Origin: an uncultured Acetatifactor sp.
Lineage (GTDB): Bacteria; Bacillota; Clostridia; Lachnospirales; Lachnospiraceae
Reading direction: 5' to 3'
NCBI RefSeq assembly: GCF_910585425.1
Contig: NZ_CAJUCP010000008.1
Coordinates: 1 to 64,000 of the forward strand
Length of the DNA: 64,000 bases
Shown: positions 16,786 to 24,654 of the stretch, piece after piece
How the letters are laid out: each line of letters opens with the position of its first letter
How positions within the stretch are numbered: position 1 is the first letter of the stretch
The notes under the pieces: model-generated
The model's input: the letters and a program-made list of their open reading frames with translations, nothing else
Told to the model about the DNA's origin: nothing
The model's database searches: none
Made by a program: the position numbers and the translations under genes

Positions 16786-17489
16786 CCTCTATCCCTCAAA
16801 AGCAATAAAGCCCTGTACGCGGCCTGCTGCTCCGCCGCCTTTTTCGTCTTTCCTTCCCCTGTGCCCAGGCTCTTGCCATCCATGTTCACCGACACGCGGA
16901 ACAGCTTGTCGTGCTCCGGCCCGCTCTCCTCCAGCAGCTCATAGTTGAACTCCCGCTTCAGCTTCCCCTGGATCGCCTCCTGGAGATTGCTCTTGCTGTC
17001 GTAGAAGAGCTGCTTGTCCTCCAGGTCAGAGAGCACGAAGCGATTGATGAATTCTTTTGCCCGCTCCATCCCCCCGTCCAGGAAAATGGCTCCGATCACG
17101 GCCTCCATGGCGTCGGAGACGATGCTGTCGCGGCCTCTCCCGCCGGTGTTCTCCTCCCCCTTCCCCAGCAGCATGAACCTGCCCAGCTCCAGGTCCTTTG
17201 CGCAGAAGGCGAGGGATGGTTCGCAGACCATCGATGCGCGCTTTTTCGTCAATTCCCCTTCGCTCATCTTTGGGTTCTCCCGGAACAGGAATTCGCTGGC
17301 GACCAGCTCCAGCACCGCGTCCCCCAGAAACTCCAGCCGCTCATAGTTCTGGGCCCTGCGGATCTTCTGCTCATTGGTGAAGGAGCTGTGGGTCATGGCC
17401 TGCCGCAGCAGGCTCCTGTCCCGGAACCGGTATCCGATGCGCTCCTCCAGCACCTCCATGGTATATCCTTTTGTGTAATCTTCCAACAT
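16776..17489 (-). CDS. rnc: Ribonuclease III
   Basis: Double-strand-specific endonuclease for rRNA and mRNA processing. The 237-aa protein carries the signature ERLEFLGDAVLEL (about residues 50-62) and the second acidic site DAMEAVIGAIFLD, followed by a C-terminal dsRNA-binding domain (NLQEAIQGKLKREFNYEL, then GKTKKAAEQQAAYRALLLL). The start at 17489 has AAAGAGGATGAG upstream. It sits between acpP and smc, as in many Firmicutes. Confidence 0.97.
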   Translation of the reverse strand: MLEDYTKGYTMEVLEERIGYRFRDRSLLRQAMTHSSFTNEQKIRRAQNYERLEFLGDAVLELVASEFLFRENPKMSEGELTKKRASMVCEPSLAFCAKDLELGRFMLLGKGEENTGGRGRDSIVSDAMEAVIGAIFLDGGMERAKEFINRFVLSDLEDKQLFYDSKSNLQEAIQGKLKREFNYELLEESGPEHDKLFRVSVNMDGKSLGTGEGKTKKAAEQQAAYRALLLLRDRGCI

Positions 17490-17589
17490 GTCTCATCCTC
17501 TTTTCCGGGCAAAAAAATCCGGAACATACAAGCAAATGAGCAGCCACGTAACGGACTGCTCTTGTAAAGTCCATATGGCCGGGTCTGTC

Positions 17590-17820
17590 TCAGCCCAGCA
17601 TGCCTTTGATCAAATCCACTGCTTCCCTTACGGTATGAATCTTCTCTGCCTCCTCCGCGGGAATCTCGATGTCGAATTCCTCCTCGATGCCCATGACGAT
17701 CTGGAACACATCCAGGGAATCGGCGCCCAGGTCGTCCACAAAGGTGGAGTCCATGCCGATCTCATCGGGATCCACGTTCAGCACATCCGCGATCACCTTT
17801 TTCAGCTTCTCGAATTCCAT
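17590..17820 (-). CDS. acpP: Acyl carrier protein
   Basis: A 76-aa acidic protein with the phosphopantetheine attachment motif GADSLD (Ser35), and FDIEIPAEEAEKIHTV of helix III. It carries acyl chains in fatty-acid and phospholipid synthesis; its neighbour PlsX uses acyl-ACP as substrate. It lies 17 bases after plsX, with a strong AAGGAGG upstream of the ATG. Confidence 0.97.
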   Translation of the reverse strand: MEFEKLKKVIADVLNVDPDEIGMDSTFVDDLGADSLDVFQIVMGIEEEFDIEIPAEEAEKIHTVREAVDLIKGMLG

Positions 17821-17837
17821 TGGGTTTCCTCCTTTCC

Positions 17838-18848
17838 TTAATCCTCAAGGACCATCTGTTCCTTGATTTTCTGATTTATTTTCTGTTCCTTGAATGCAAT
17901 GCATTGCAGGATAGAATTCTTGATTTCCACAGCTTTGCTGTTGCCGTGGGTCTTCACCACCAGGCCGTTCAGGCCCAGCAGCGGCGCGCCGCCGTAGGCC
18001 TCCGTATTGAAGTCCTTCAGGGTCTGCTTCAGGGCCGGCTTCACCAGCAGGGCCCCGATCTTGCTGCGCAGGTTCATCATCATGCCGGCTTTGATCTTCG
18101 CGATCAGAGCCCCGCTGACGCCCTCCAGCATCTTCAGCACCACATTGCCCGCAAAGGCCTCGCACACCAGCACGTCCGCGCCGCCCAGGGGAATATCCCT
18201 GGCCTCCACGTTGCCGATGAAATTGATCTCCGGGCAGCTCTTCAGCAGCGGATAGGTCTCCCTGGTGAGGGCATTGCCCTTCTCCTCCTCGGTGCCGATG
18301 TTCACCAGGCCCACCCGGGGATTCTTCACGCCGATGACGCTCTCCATGTAGATGCTGCCCATCTTGGCGAACTGCAATAGCTGGGAGGGCCTGGCATCCA
18401 CATTGGCCCCGCAGTCCAGCAGCAGGCTCACGCCGTTCATATGGGGGATGACGGGCGCAAGGGGCGGGCGCTCCACGCCCTTGATGCGGCCCACGATGAC
18501 CTGTCCGCCCACCAGGACGGCTCCGGTGCTCCCCGCGGAGACCAGCGCGTCGCATTTCCCTTCCTTCACCAGATACATGCACCTTACGATGGAGGAATCC
18601 TTCTTCTTGCGGATGGCCATCACGGGAGGCTCCCCGGTCTCTATGACCTCCTCCGCATGGACGATTTCCAGCTGCTCCGCGTTATAGGTATATTTCTTCA
18701 GCTCTTCCTTCAGCGCAGGCTCCCGCCCCGCCAGGAACACTTTCACCCGCCCGTCGGCATTTATGGCCTCTACAGCGCCCTTCACAGTCTCACAGGGCGC
18801 ATTGTCGCCCCCCATAGCGTCTACCGCTACATTTACCATTTCCGCCAT
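17838..18848 (-). CDS. plsX: Phosphate acyltransferase PlsX
   Basis: Makes acyl-phosphate from acyl-ACP for PlsY-dependent glycerol-3-phosphate acylation. The 336-aa protein has the family opening VNVAVDAMGGDNAP, the GDNAP loop, VIETGEPPVMAIRKKKDSS, VSAGSTGAVLVGG, and EGNALTRETYPLL with NFIGNVEARDIPLG. The start at 18848 has GGAGAGGGAA upstream. It follows rpmF on the same strand, after the hairpin at 18964-18987, in the standard DUF177-rpmF-plsX order. Confidence 0.97.
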   Translation of the reverse strand: MAEMVNVAVDAMGGDNAPCETVKGAVEAINADGRVKVFLAGREPALKEELKKYTYNAEQLEIVHAEEVIETGEPPVMAIRKKKDSSIVRCMYLVKEGKCDALVSAGSTGAVLVGGQVIVGRIKGVERPPLAPVIPHMNGVSLLLDCGANVDARPSQLLQFAKMGSIYMESVIGVKNPRVGLVNIGTEEEKGNALTRETYPLLKSCPEINFIGNVEARDIPLGGADVLVCEAFAGNVVLKMLEGVSGALIAKIKAGMMMNLRSKIGALLVKPALKQTLKDFNTEAYGGAPLLGLNGLVVKTHGNSKAVEIKNSILQCIAFKEQKINQKIKEQMVLED

Positions 18849-18963
18849 TGGATTCCCTCTCCGTATGAATTTTTTACATCCGCGTACCCTTTTTATGATA
18901 ATGTAATCTTATCTAAAAATCAAGGCTTTTTTGACAGGAATTTCTTCCGCAGGCATACATAAA

Positions 18964-18987
18964 AAGGGTATTCCGCAGAATACCCTT
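18964..18987 (-). terminator. Terminator after rpmF
   Basis: Ten-base stem (aagggtattc) with a 4-base loop, followed on the minus strand by a T5 run. It would partly separate DUF177-rpmF from plsX-acpP-rnc-smc. Confidence 0.8.
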
Positions 18988-19017
18988 ACATGCCGTGCAA
19001 AATACCGGAAAGACTTC

Positions 19018-19197
19018 TCAGTCAACATTGACGACCTGCTTCTTGTTGTAAGAACCGCAAGCCTTGCAAACCCTGTGAGGCACCATAAGAGCGCCGCATC
19101 TGCTGCACTTTACCAGAGTCGCAGCTTTCATTTTCCAGTTTGCTCTTCTCTTATCCCTTCTGCTCTTGGAAGATTTATTCTTAGGACAAATCGACAT
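19018..19197 (-). CDS. rpmF: 50S ribosomal protein L32
   Basis: Fifty-nine residues beginning MSICPKNKSSKSRRDKRRAN and ending KKKQVVNVD. The zinc ribbon is intact: CSRCGALMVPHRVCKACG supplies four cysteines, marking the zinc-binding (C+) form. It starts 2 bases after the DUF177 stop, the conserved partnership that ties ribosomal and lipid-synthesis genes. Confidence 0.97.
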   Translation of the reverse strand: MSICPKNKSSKSRRDKRRANWKMKAATLVKCSRCGALMVPHRVCKACGSYNKKQVVNVD

Positions 19198-19199
19198 CG

Positions 19200-19715
19200 T
19201 TACACCTCCTTATTCTTGAAGATATCTTGTATCACTGCCATGCGCGGGTCCGGGACGAAGGTATCGCATCCGCAGTCCCTTTCATTCAGATTCTGTCCGC
19301 ACACAGGGCATATGCCCTTACAATCGTCCTTGCACAGAATCTTCGCAGGCCAGTTAATCAAAATCTCATCGTGCACAAGAGCGTCCACATCCAACGAGAA
19401 GCCGTCCATAAAGCCAAAATCATCCGCCGCCTCCCCCTGTGCCTCAGGAGAAAGGATTGTCCGCTCAAATGCCAGCTCCAAAGCCACCGGCACCTCTGCC
19501 AGACATCTGTCGCAGGCCCCGCGAAGGCTCAGCTCCAGGCTTCCCCTCAGCACTGCCTTGTCCGCTCCCGCATTGGAAACGGTAAGGGATACGGGAGATT
19601 TTGAAACGATATCAAAGCTCTCCGTCCCGTTCTCGTAGCATGTCAGCTCCAGAGGGACTTCCCTGGCCAGCTCCATGCCTTCAGATGTCAACACATCAGA
19701 TAAATTCACTAACAT
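19200..19715 (-). CDS. DUF177 / YceD family protein
   Basis: A 171-aa protein of the YceD family, which is genetically linked to L32 and implicated in 23S rRNA accumulation in plants and bacteria. It has the family word CDRCLAEV and a Cys-rich C-terminus (CKDDCKGICPVCGQNLNERD) with six or more cysteines probably binding zinc. The ATG at 19715 follows TAGGAGT at 5 bases; a longer frame to 19763 would begin inside the -10 box of the promoter, so it was rejected. Confidence 0.93.
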   Translation of the reverse strand: MLVNLSDVLTSEGMELAREVPLELTCYENGTESFDIVSKSPVSLTVSNAGADKAVLRGSLELSLRGACDRCLAEVPVALELAFERTILSPEAQGEAADDFGFMDGFSLDVDALVHDEILINWPAKILCKDDCKGICPVCGQNLNERDCGCDTFVPDPRMAVIQDIFKNKEV

Positions 19716-19754
19716 AACGACTCCTATGCAGATTTTCTTTCCACACACTGGTTC

Positions 19755-19783
19755 ATTATACATAAAGGCGCTATGTTTGTCAA
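19755..19783 (-). promoter_or_regulatory. Consensus sigma-A promoter of the DUF177-rpmF-plsX operon
   Basis: TTGACA, 17 bases, TATAAT: a perfect match on both hexamers, about 40 bases before the DUF177 ATG. Confidence 0.9.
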
Positions 19784-19838
19784 TATGAAAATGAAGAAAA
19801 GCATCCAGAAAAAGCCAAAAATAAAATAAACAAAATCT

Positions 19839-21008
19839 CTATATCCGCTCAAATGCCTGCTTCAGATCCTCTATCAGCACATCCGCCCCTTCCAGGCCGC
19901 AGTGGATGCGGATCATGCTCCTGCCCTCCTCCCCCAGTCCCAGGAAGTCCAGCTCCTCCCCGGAGGCAGCGTACAGCGGGCACAGGGCCAGACTCTCGAA
20001 GCCGCCCCAGGAGCAACCGATTTCGAAGACCTTCAGGGAGTCCACCAGATTCTTGGCCTGCTCCGCCGTGCCCTTCACGATGAAGCTCATCAGTCCCGTG
20101 TGGCCTGTCTGCTGGGTCCCGATCAGCTCCGCCTGGGGGTGGGACGCAAGGCCGGAGTAGAATACCCGCGTCACCTTCGGATGGCTCTCCAGGAACTCCG
20201 CCACCGCCATGGCCGTCTGCTGGTGCCTCTCCACCCGCAGGTTCAGGGTGCGCAGGCCGCGGATCGCCAGCCAGGCCTCCATGGGGCCGATGATGCCGCC
20301 GAACCAGGCCCTGATATTGCCCTTGAGCACGTTTCCCAGCTCCTCGTCCTTCACGGCCAGTATCCCGCCGATGATGTCGCTGTGGCCGCCGATGTATTTG
20401 GACATGGTATGCATCACGATGTCTATCCCCATGGTCAGGGGCTTCTGGTAGATCGGCGTGCAGTACGTATTGTCGATATAGGTCCTGATGCCATGCTCCT
20501 TCGCGATCTTGGCCACGCCCCGGATGTCCACCGCGCAGAAGACGAAGGTGGCGGGGCTCTCCAGGAGGATCATGTCCGTCTCGTCACAAATCAGTCCCTC
20601 CAGCTCCCCCAGATCCCTGCCGTCCCAGTAGGAGACGGTCATGTTCATCTTCGGGATAAAGTAGCCGTTCAGGATCCCCTTCACCGGGCCGTACACATCC
20701 CGCATGCAGATGATATGGCTCCCGGCCTTACAGACGGCCAGGATAGCCGCGGAGGTGGCCGCCATACCGCTGGCGAAGGCCACGGCCGTGCACCCCTGCT
20801 CCAGGGCGGCCACCTTCTCCTCCAGGATATGTACCGTGGGGTTCGCCACCCTTCCATAGACATAAGCGCCTGTCTTCCCGTTGTTCAGGTAGCCGTCCAT
20901 GTCCTCGAATATATGGAGGGAATTCATGAATACGGGCGGAGTCACCGCGTTCAGATAGTCGCTCTGGTGCTCTCCTACATGTGTCAGTGCCAATCGATCC
21001 TCTCTCAT
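19839..21008 (-). CDS. Cys/Met metabolism PLP-dependent enzyme (cystathionine gamma-synthase/lyase family)
   Basis: A 389-aa fold-I PLP enzyme. Diagnostic pieces are YGRVANPTVHILEEKVAALEQG, FASGMAATSAAILA, TYIDNTYCTPIYQKPL and the Schiff-base lysine in HTMSKYIGGHSD. Family members include cystathionine gamma-synthase, cystathionine and methionine gamma-lyases and O-acetylhomoserine sulfhydrylase, which cannot be told apart here. The ATG at 21008 is preceded by AGAAGGAG; the frame extends to 21104 without a better site. It is the last gene of the minus-strand run that starts with iorA, about 115 bases after the sugar isomerase-like gene. Confidence 0.88.
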   Translation of the reverse strand: MREDRLALTHVGEHQSDYLNAVTPPVFMNSLHIFEDMDGYLNNGKTGAYVYGRVANPTVHILEEKVAALEQGCTAVAFASGMAATSAAILAVCKAGSHIICMRDVYGPVKGILNGYFIPKMNMTVSYWDGRDLGELEGLICDETDMILLESPATFVFCAVDIRGVAKIAKEHGIRTYIDNTYCTPIYQKPLTMGIDIVMHTMSKYIGGHSDIIGGILAVKDEELGNVLKGNIRAWFGGIIGPMEAWLAIRGLRTLNLRVERHQQTAMAVAEFLESHPKVTRVFYSGLASHPQAELIGTQQTGHTGLMSFIVKGTAEQAKNLVDSLKVFEIGCSWGGFESLALCPLYAASGEELDFLGLGEEGRSMIRIHCGLEGADVLIEDLKQAFERI

Positions 21009-21122
21009 CGCTTTCTCCTTCTCGCGCCCCACGGCAGAGCTCCCTGTCCTTGCGGGAGCCCTGCCATGGTTTTCTCTGTCACTGCGCAGCTCGACAATTG
21101 TCACATCTGTTTACCAATATCC

Positions 21123-22034
21123 TCACACCTTGTCAAGGATTGCCCTGGCCATGGCAAGGCCGATTTCCGTGCCCTGCTCGCAGGGCTCCATGCCCTCGAA
21201 TTCCAGGGATATGTAGCCGTCGAAGTCCGAGTGCTTGATGGTCTTTAAGATCTCCCAGATGTCCATGTCCCCCTGGCCCAGGATGGAGCCGCGGATCATC
21301 TTCCCGCCCATGGTCTCGAACCAGCTTCCCTTGTTGCAGTTGAACATCTCCGTCTGGTCGGGGAGCTGTTCCTTCTTGCGGATGTAGAAATCCTTCAGAT
21401 GGATCATCTCCGCCATAGGCAGACAGCGCTTCACGGCCGCCACGGGATCCTCGTCCACGCAGAGGAAATTGCCCACGTCCACCGTCATCTTCAGGTTCGG
21501 GCGGTCGATCGCCTCGATCAGCCGCAGGATACGCTCGGAGCCGTTGATGAAGAAGCCGTGGTTCTCCATGACTATAGTGATGCCCTTTTCGGCGGCATAG
21601 TCGCAGAGGATCGTGCCGTTCTTCACCATCTGGGGGAATTCCCGGTTGAAATCGTAGATGGTGTTGGTGGAGAAGGGCCTGCGGAAGGACGCCACGTCAA
21701 AGCGCATCCGGGAGAGCCCCAGCCCCTGGGCCGCGTCGATGTGGCGCTTCACCCGCTCGATCTCCCTTTCCTCTTCCTCCGGGTCGGTCTTCAGAAGGTC
21801 GGCGTTCACCGAATAGGTGGAGATTTCGATTCCGGCGGATTTGCATTTCTCCCGCACATGGTCGATCAGCTCCCAGTCCAGCGTCCTCTCCGGCGTCACG
21901 AAGGCCAGTCTGAACGGCACGAATTCGATATGCTCGCACCCGTGGGCCACGGCGTAGTCCACCACATCGTCGACGGACATCTGGCCGCTGGCCATAGCGG
22001 GATCCAGACAGTAACAGCTCATACCAAGTTTCAT
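21123..22034 (-). CDS. Sugar phosphate isomerase/epimerase family protein (AP-endonuclease-2-like TIM barrel)
   Basis: The 303-aa protein matches the xylose-isomerase-like TIM-barrel family. Metal-ligand regions appear as the ENHG motif (IVMENHGFF), DVGNFLCVDED, HLKDFYIRK and a C-terminal SLEFEG. Members are isomerases or epimerases of sugars, inositols or hydroxy-acids; substrate is unknown here. AAGGGGG precedes the ATG. It sits between the ACT protein and the trans-sulfuration-type enzyme on the same strand. Confidence 0.85.
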   Translation of the reverse strand: MKLGMSCYCLDPAMASGQMSVDDVVDYAVAHGCEHIEFVPFRLAFVTPERTLDWELIDHVREKCKSAGIEISTYSVNADLLKTDPEEEEREIERVKRHIDAAQGLGLSRMRFDVASFRRPFSTNTIYDFNREFPQMVKNGTILCDYAAEKGITIVMENHGFFINGSERILRLIEAIDRPNLKMTVDVGNFLCVDEDPVAAVKRCLPMAEMIHLKDFYIRKKEQLPDQTEMFNCNKGSWFETMGGKMIRGSILGQGDMDIWEILKTIKHSDFDGYISLEFEGMEPCEQGTEIGLAMARAILDKV

Positions 22035-22092
22035 AGCAGTACCCCCTTTGGTTTCTTTTTATATGTTATACCGTAAATCCAGTCCACTTGCC

Positions 22093-22515
22093 CTATCCGC
22101 AGAGCTCCTCGTTCCCGTACAGCTTAAGTCCCCCTTCCAGGACAGCCGCAGCGGCAGCCTCCGTGTCTGACGCTTTTACGATGATTGCCTTGCGCTCTCC
22201 CGATACCAGGGAGTACATATATTCGATATTCAGCCCCTTTGCGCACAGGATGAGGGTCAGGCTGTGGAGCTCGCCCACCTGGTCCTCCAGCCGCACCGCC
22301 AGCACATCCGTCAGCATGGCGGAAAAGCCGCTCTCCCGAAGCGCGGATTTCGCCAGCTCCGGATTCGACACCACCATGCGCAGCATGCCGTACTCCATGG
22401 TATCCGCCATGCTCAGCGCACAGATGTTGATGCCCTGCTCCTTCAGTATCTCCGTGGCCTTCTCCAGTCTGCCCTCACGGTTCTCCATAAAGACCGATAA
22501 CTGTTTTACAAACAT
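22093..22515 (-). CDS. Tandem ACT domain protein
   Basis: A 140-aa protein made of two ACT domains: residues 1-70 (QLSVFMENREGRLEKATEIL, GINICALSMADT) and 71-140 (VLAVRLEDQVGELHSLTLIL, GLNIEYMYSLV). ACT domains bind amino acids to regulate partner enzymes. Such a gene is a recurrent companion of phenylacetate-CoA ligase and indolepyruvate oxidoreductase, so it probably senses an aromatic or branched-chain amino acid. It lies 33 bases after paaK. Confidence 0.92.
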   Translation of the reverse strand: MFVKQLSVFMENREGRLEKATEILKEQGINICALSMADTMEYGMLRMVVSNPELAKSALRESGFSAMLTDVLAVRLEDQVGELHSLTLILCAKGLNIEYMYSLVSGERKAIIVKASDTEAAAAAVLEGGLKLYGNEELCG

Positions 22516-22548
22516 ATCCTTCCCTCACTTTCTCACGATCACACAACG

Positions 22549-23847
22549 TCAATCCATCTTCCGTCTGTCGATTACATGCACGGCTTTGCCCATGCTGCGC
22601 TCCAGGGACTTGGGCTCCACCAGCTTCACCTTCACCGCCAGGCCGATGGCCTGCTGGATCACATGCTCGATCTTCCTGGCCAGGTTCTCCAGGGCCCTGA
22701 TCTCATCCGAGAAGAAATGCTCCTCCACCTCTACCTGTACCTCCAGGGTATCCAGATTGTTCACCCTGTCCACGATCATCAGGTAATGGGCCGTTGTGCC
22801 GCCCATCTCCAGAAGCGCCGCCTCGATCTGGGACGGGAACACGTTCACGCCGCGGATGATCAGCATGTCGTCGCTTCTGCCCGTGAACCTGGCGATCCTG
22901 GCCGTGGTCCTGCCGCACTCACAGGGGCTGCGGTCCATGCTGGTCAGATCCTTGGTGCGGTAGCGGATCAGAGGGATTCCCTCCTTGGTCAGGGTGGAGA
23001 TCACCAGCTCTCCAGTGACGCCGTCCGCCACAGGCTGGAATGTCTCCCTGTCCACGATCTCCGGCAGGAAATGGTCCTCGTGCACATGCAGGCCTGTGTG
23101 GAACCGGCAGTCCGTGGCCACCCCCGGCCCCATGATCTCGCTGAGGCCATAGATGTCATGGGCATGGATGCCCAGCATCCCCTCAATCTTGTCCCGCATC
23201 TTCTCCGTCCAGGGCTCCGCTCCGTTCAGGGATGCTTTCAGCTTGATCTTGTCCCGGACGCCCATCTCCTCGATGGTCTCCGCGATATGCATCAGATAGG
23301 AGGGCGTGCACAGGATTCCGGTCACGCCGAAGTCGATCATCATGGTGATCAGCTTCTTCGTGTTGCCCGTGGACATGGGCACTACCGTAGCGCCCAGCTT
23401 CTCCGCGCCGTAATGGCCCCCCAGCCCTCCGGTGAACAGACCGTAGCCATAGGCCACCTGGATGATGTCCTCCCTGCCCAGGCCGGCCATGGTGATGCAG
23501 CGGGCCACGCACTCGCTCCACACATCGATATCCCTCCTGGTATAGCCCACCACTGTGGCCTTTCCCGTGGTGCCGCTGGAGGCATGGATGCGCACGATCT
23601 GGGAGTTCGGCACGGCAAACATCCCGAAGGGATAGGTGTCCCGCAAATCGTCCTTGGTGGTGAAGGGAAGCCTGGTCAGATCCTCCAGCCCCCGGATGTC
23701 CCCCGGCTCCAGGCCGATGGCCTGCATCTTCTTGCGGTAATACTCCACGTTATGGTAGACCCTGTCCACCAGCTTCACCAGCCGCGCTCCCTGCAGGGCC
23801 TGCATCTCGTCCCTGCTCATGCACTCTTTTGTCTCATTCCAAATCAT
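22549..23847 (-). CDS. paaK: Phenylacetate-CoA ligase (aryl-acid CoA ligase)
   Basis: AMP-forming ligase activating phenylacetate or related aryl acids to CoA thioesters. The 432-aa length fits PaaK. It shows the P-loop SSGTTGKATVVGYT, the A5 motif YGLSEIMGPGV, RYRTKDLT, and the C-terminal RSDDMLIIRGVNVFPSQIE. GGAGGTG lies upstream of the ATG. With IorAB just upstream, the enzyme may run with arylacetyl-CoA made by oxidative decarboxylation, yielding ATP in reverse as in archaeal peptide fermenters; direction is inferred. Confidence 0.93.
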   Translation of the reverse strand: MIWNETKECMSRDEMQALQGARLVKLVDRVYHNVEYYRKKMQAIGLEPGDIRGLEDLTRLPFTTKDDLRDTYPFGMFAVPNSQIVRIHASSGTTGKATVVGYTRRDIDVWSECVARCITMAGLGREDIIQVAYGYGLFTGGLGGHYGAEKLGATVVPMSTGNTKKLITMMIDFGVTGILCTPSYLMHIAETIEEMGVRDKIKLKASLNGAEPWTEKMRDKIEGMLGIHAHDIYGLSEIMGPGVATDCRFHTGLHVHEDHFLPEIVDRETFQPVADGVTGELVISTLTKEGIPLIRYRTKDLTSMDRSPCECGRTTARIARFTGRSDDMLIIRGVNVFPSQIEAALLEMGGTTAHYLMIVDRVNNLDTLEVQVEVEEHFFSDEIRALENLARKIEHVIQQAIGLAVKVKLVEPKSLERSMGKAVHVIDRRKMD

Positions 23848-23934
23848 ATGATACGCACCTCCATGCCCGCTCCCGGCAGGCCATTATTTTGGTATTTCTT
23901 TAGATGAACGCCCTCCTTCGATGAACGTACCCGT

Positions 23935-24501
23935 TCATTGGTATCCGGCCTCGAATGCCTTCAGGTTCACCTCTACGGTCCTGGGCGGAACCGTCGTCTC
24001 GATGACATGGTGCCAGTCCTCCTTCTCGAATCCCATATATCTGGCGGCGGCCCCCAGGACGATTACGTTGAACGCCTTAGGCGCGCCCATCTCCACCGCC
24101 TGCTTCGTGGCCTCCACCACCACGGTCTTCCTGGCGGCTTTCAGGGTATCCAGTATCCCCTCCGGATACTGTGCCGCTCCCGTCACCACCGTGATGGGGT
24201 CGATGCGCCAGTCATTGACGATTACTACGCCGTCTTCCTTCAGGAAGTGCAGATAGCGCAGGGCCTCCAGCTTCTCGAAGGCGATCAGCACGTCCGCGCA
24301 GCCCTCCTCCACGATGGGCTCCGCCACTTCCTCCCCGTACCTGACGAAGGTCACCACGCTGCCGCCCCTCTGGGCCATGCCGTGGACTTCCGACAGCTTT
24401 ACATCGAATCCGGCGTGAATCGCCAGATTCCCCAGAATCCTGCTGGTGAGCAAGGTCCCCTGCCCGCCAACGCCTACTATCATAATGTTTTTTACACCCA
24501 T
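23935..24501 (-). CDS. iorB: Indolepyruvate:ferredoxin oxidoreductase beta subunit
   Basis: Gamma-domain-type subunit of the 2-oxoacid oxidoreductase family, 188 aa. It begins with IMIVGVGGQGTLLTSRILG (glycine-rich motif), followed by LSEVHGMAQRGGSVVTFVRYG, characteristic of IorB. With IorA it oxidatively decarboxylates aryl-pyruvates to aryl-acetyl-CoA while reducing ferredoxin. In-frame starts exist at 24516 (GTG), 24510 and 24507; I prefer 24501 because GAGG is then 9 bases upstream. About 150 bases separate it from iorA. Confidence 0.92.
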   Translation of the reverse strand: MGVKNIMIVGVGGQGTLLTSRILGNLAIHAGFDVKLSEVHGMAQRGGSVVTFVRYGEEVAEPIVEEGCADVLIAFEKLEALRYLHFLKEDGVVIVNDWRIDPITVVTGAAQYPEGILDTLKAARKTVVVEATKQAVEMGAPKAFNVIVLGAAARYMGFEKEDWHHVIETTVPPRTVEVNLKAFEAGYQ

Positions 24502-24654
24502 TTTCATCATCCTCACATTCTGCTTTCCCGCTCTGTCGGCCTGCGCCGAACCATACCTCCCGGGCCCTCACGCCACAATTTCCCGGGCCTGCCAGCGCAC
24601 AGGCCGGCTCCCGCTGCTGCGCCCGGGAGCCGGATCCGCGAATCCCGCTTTTCC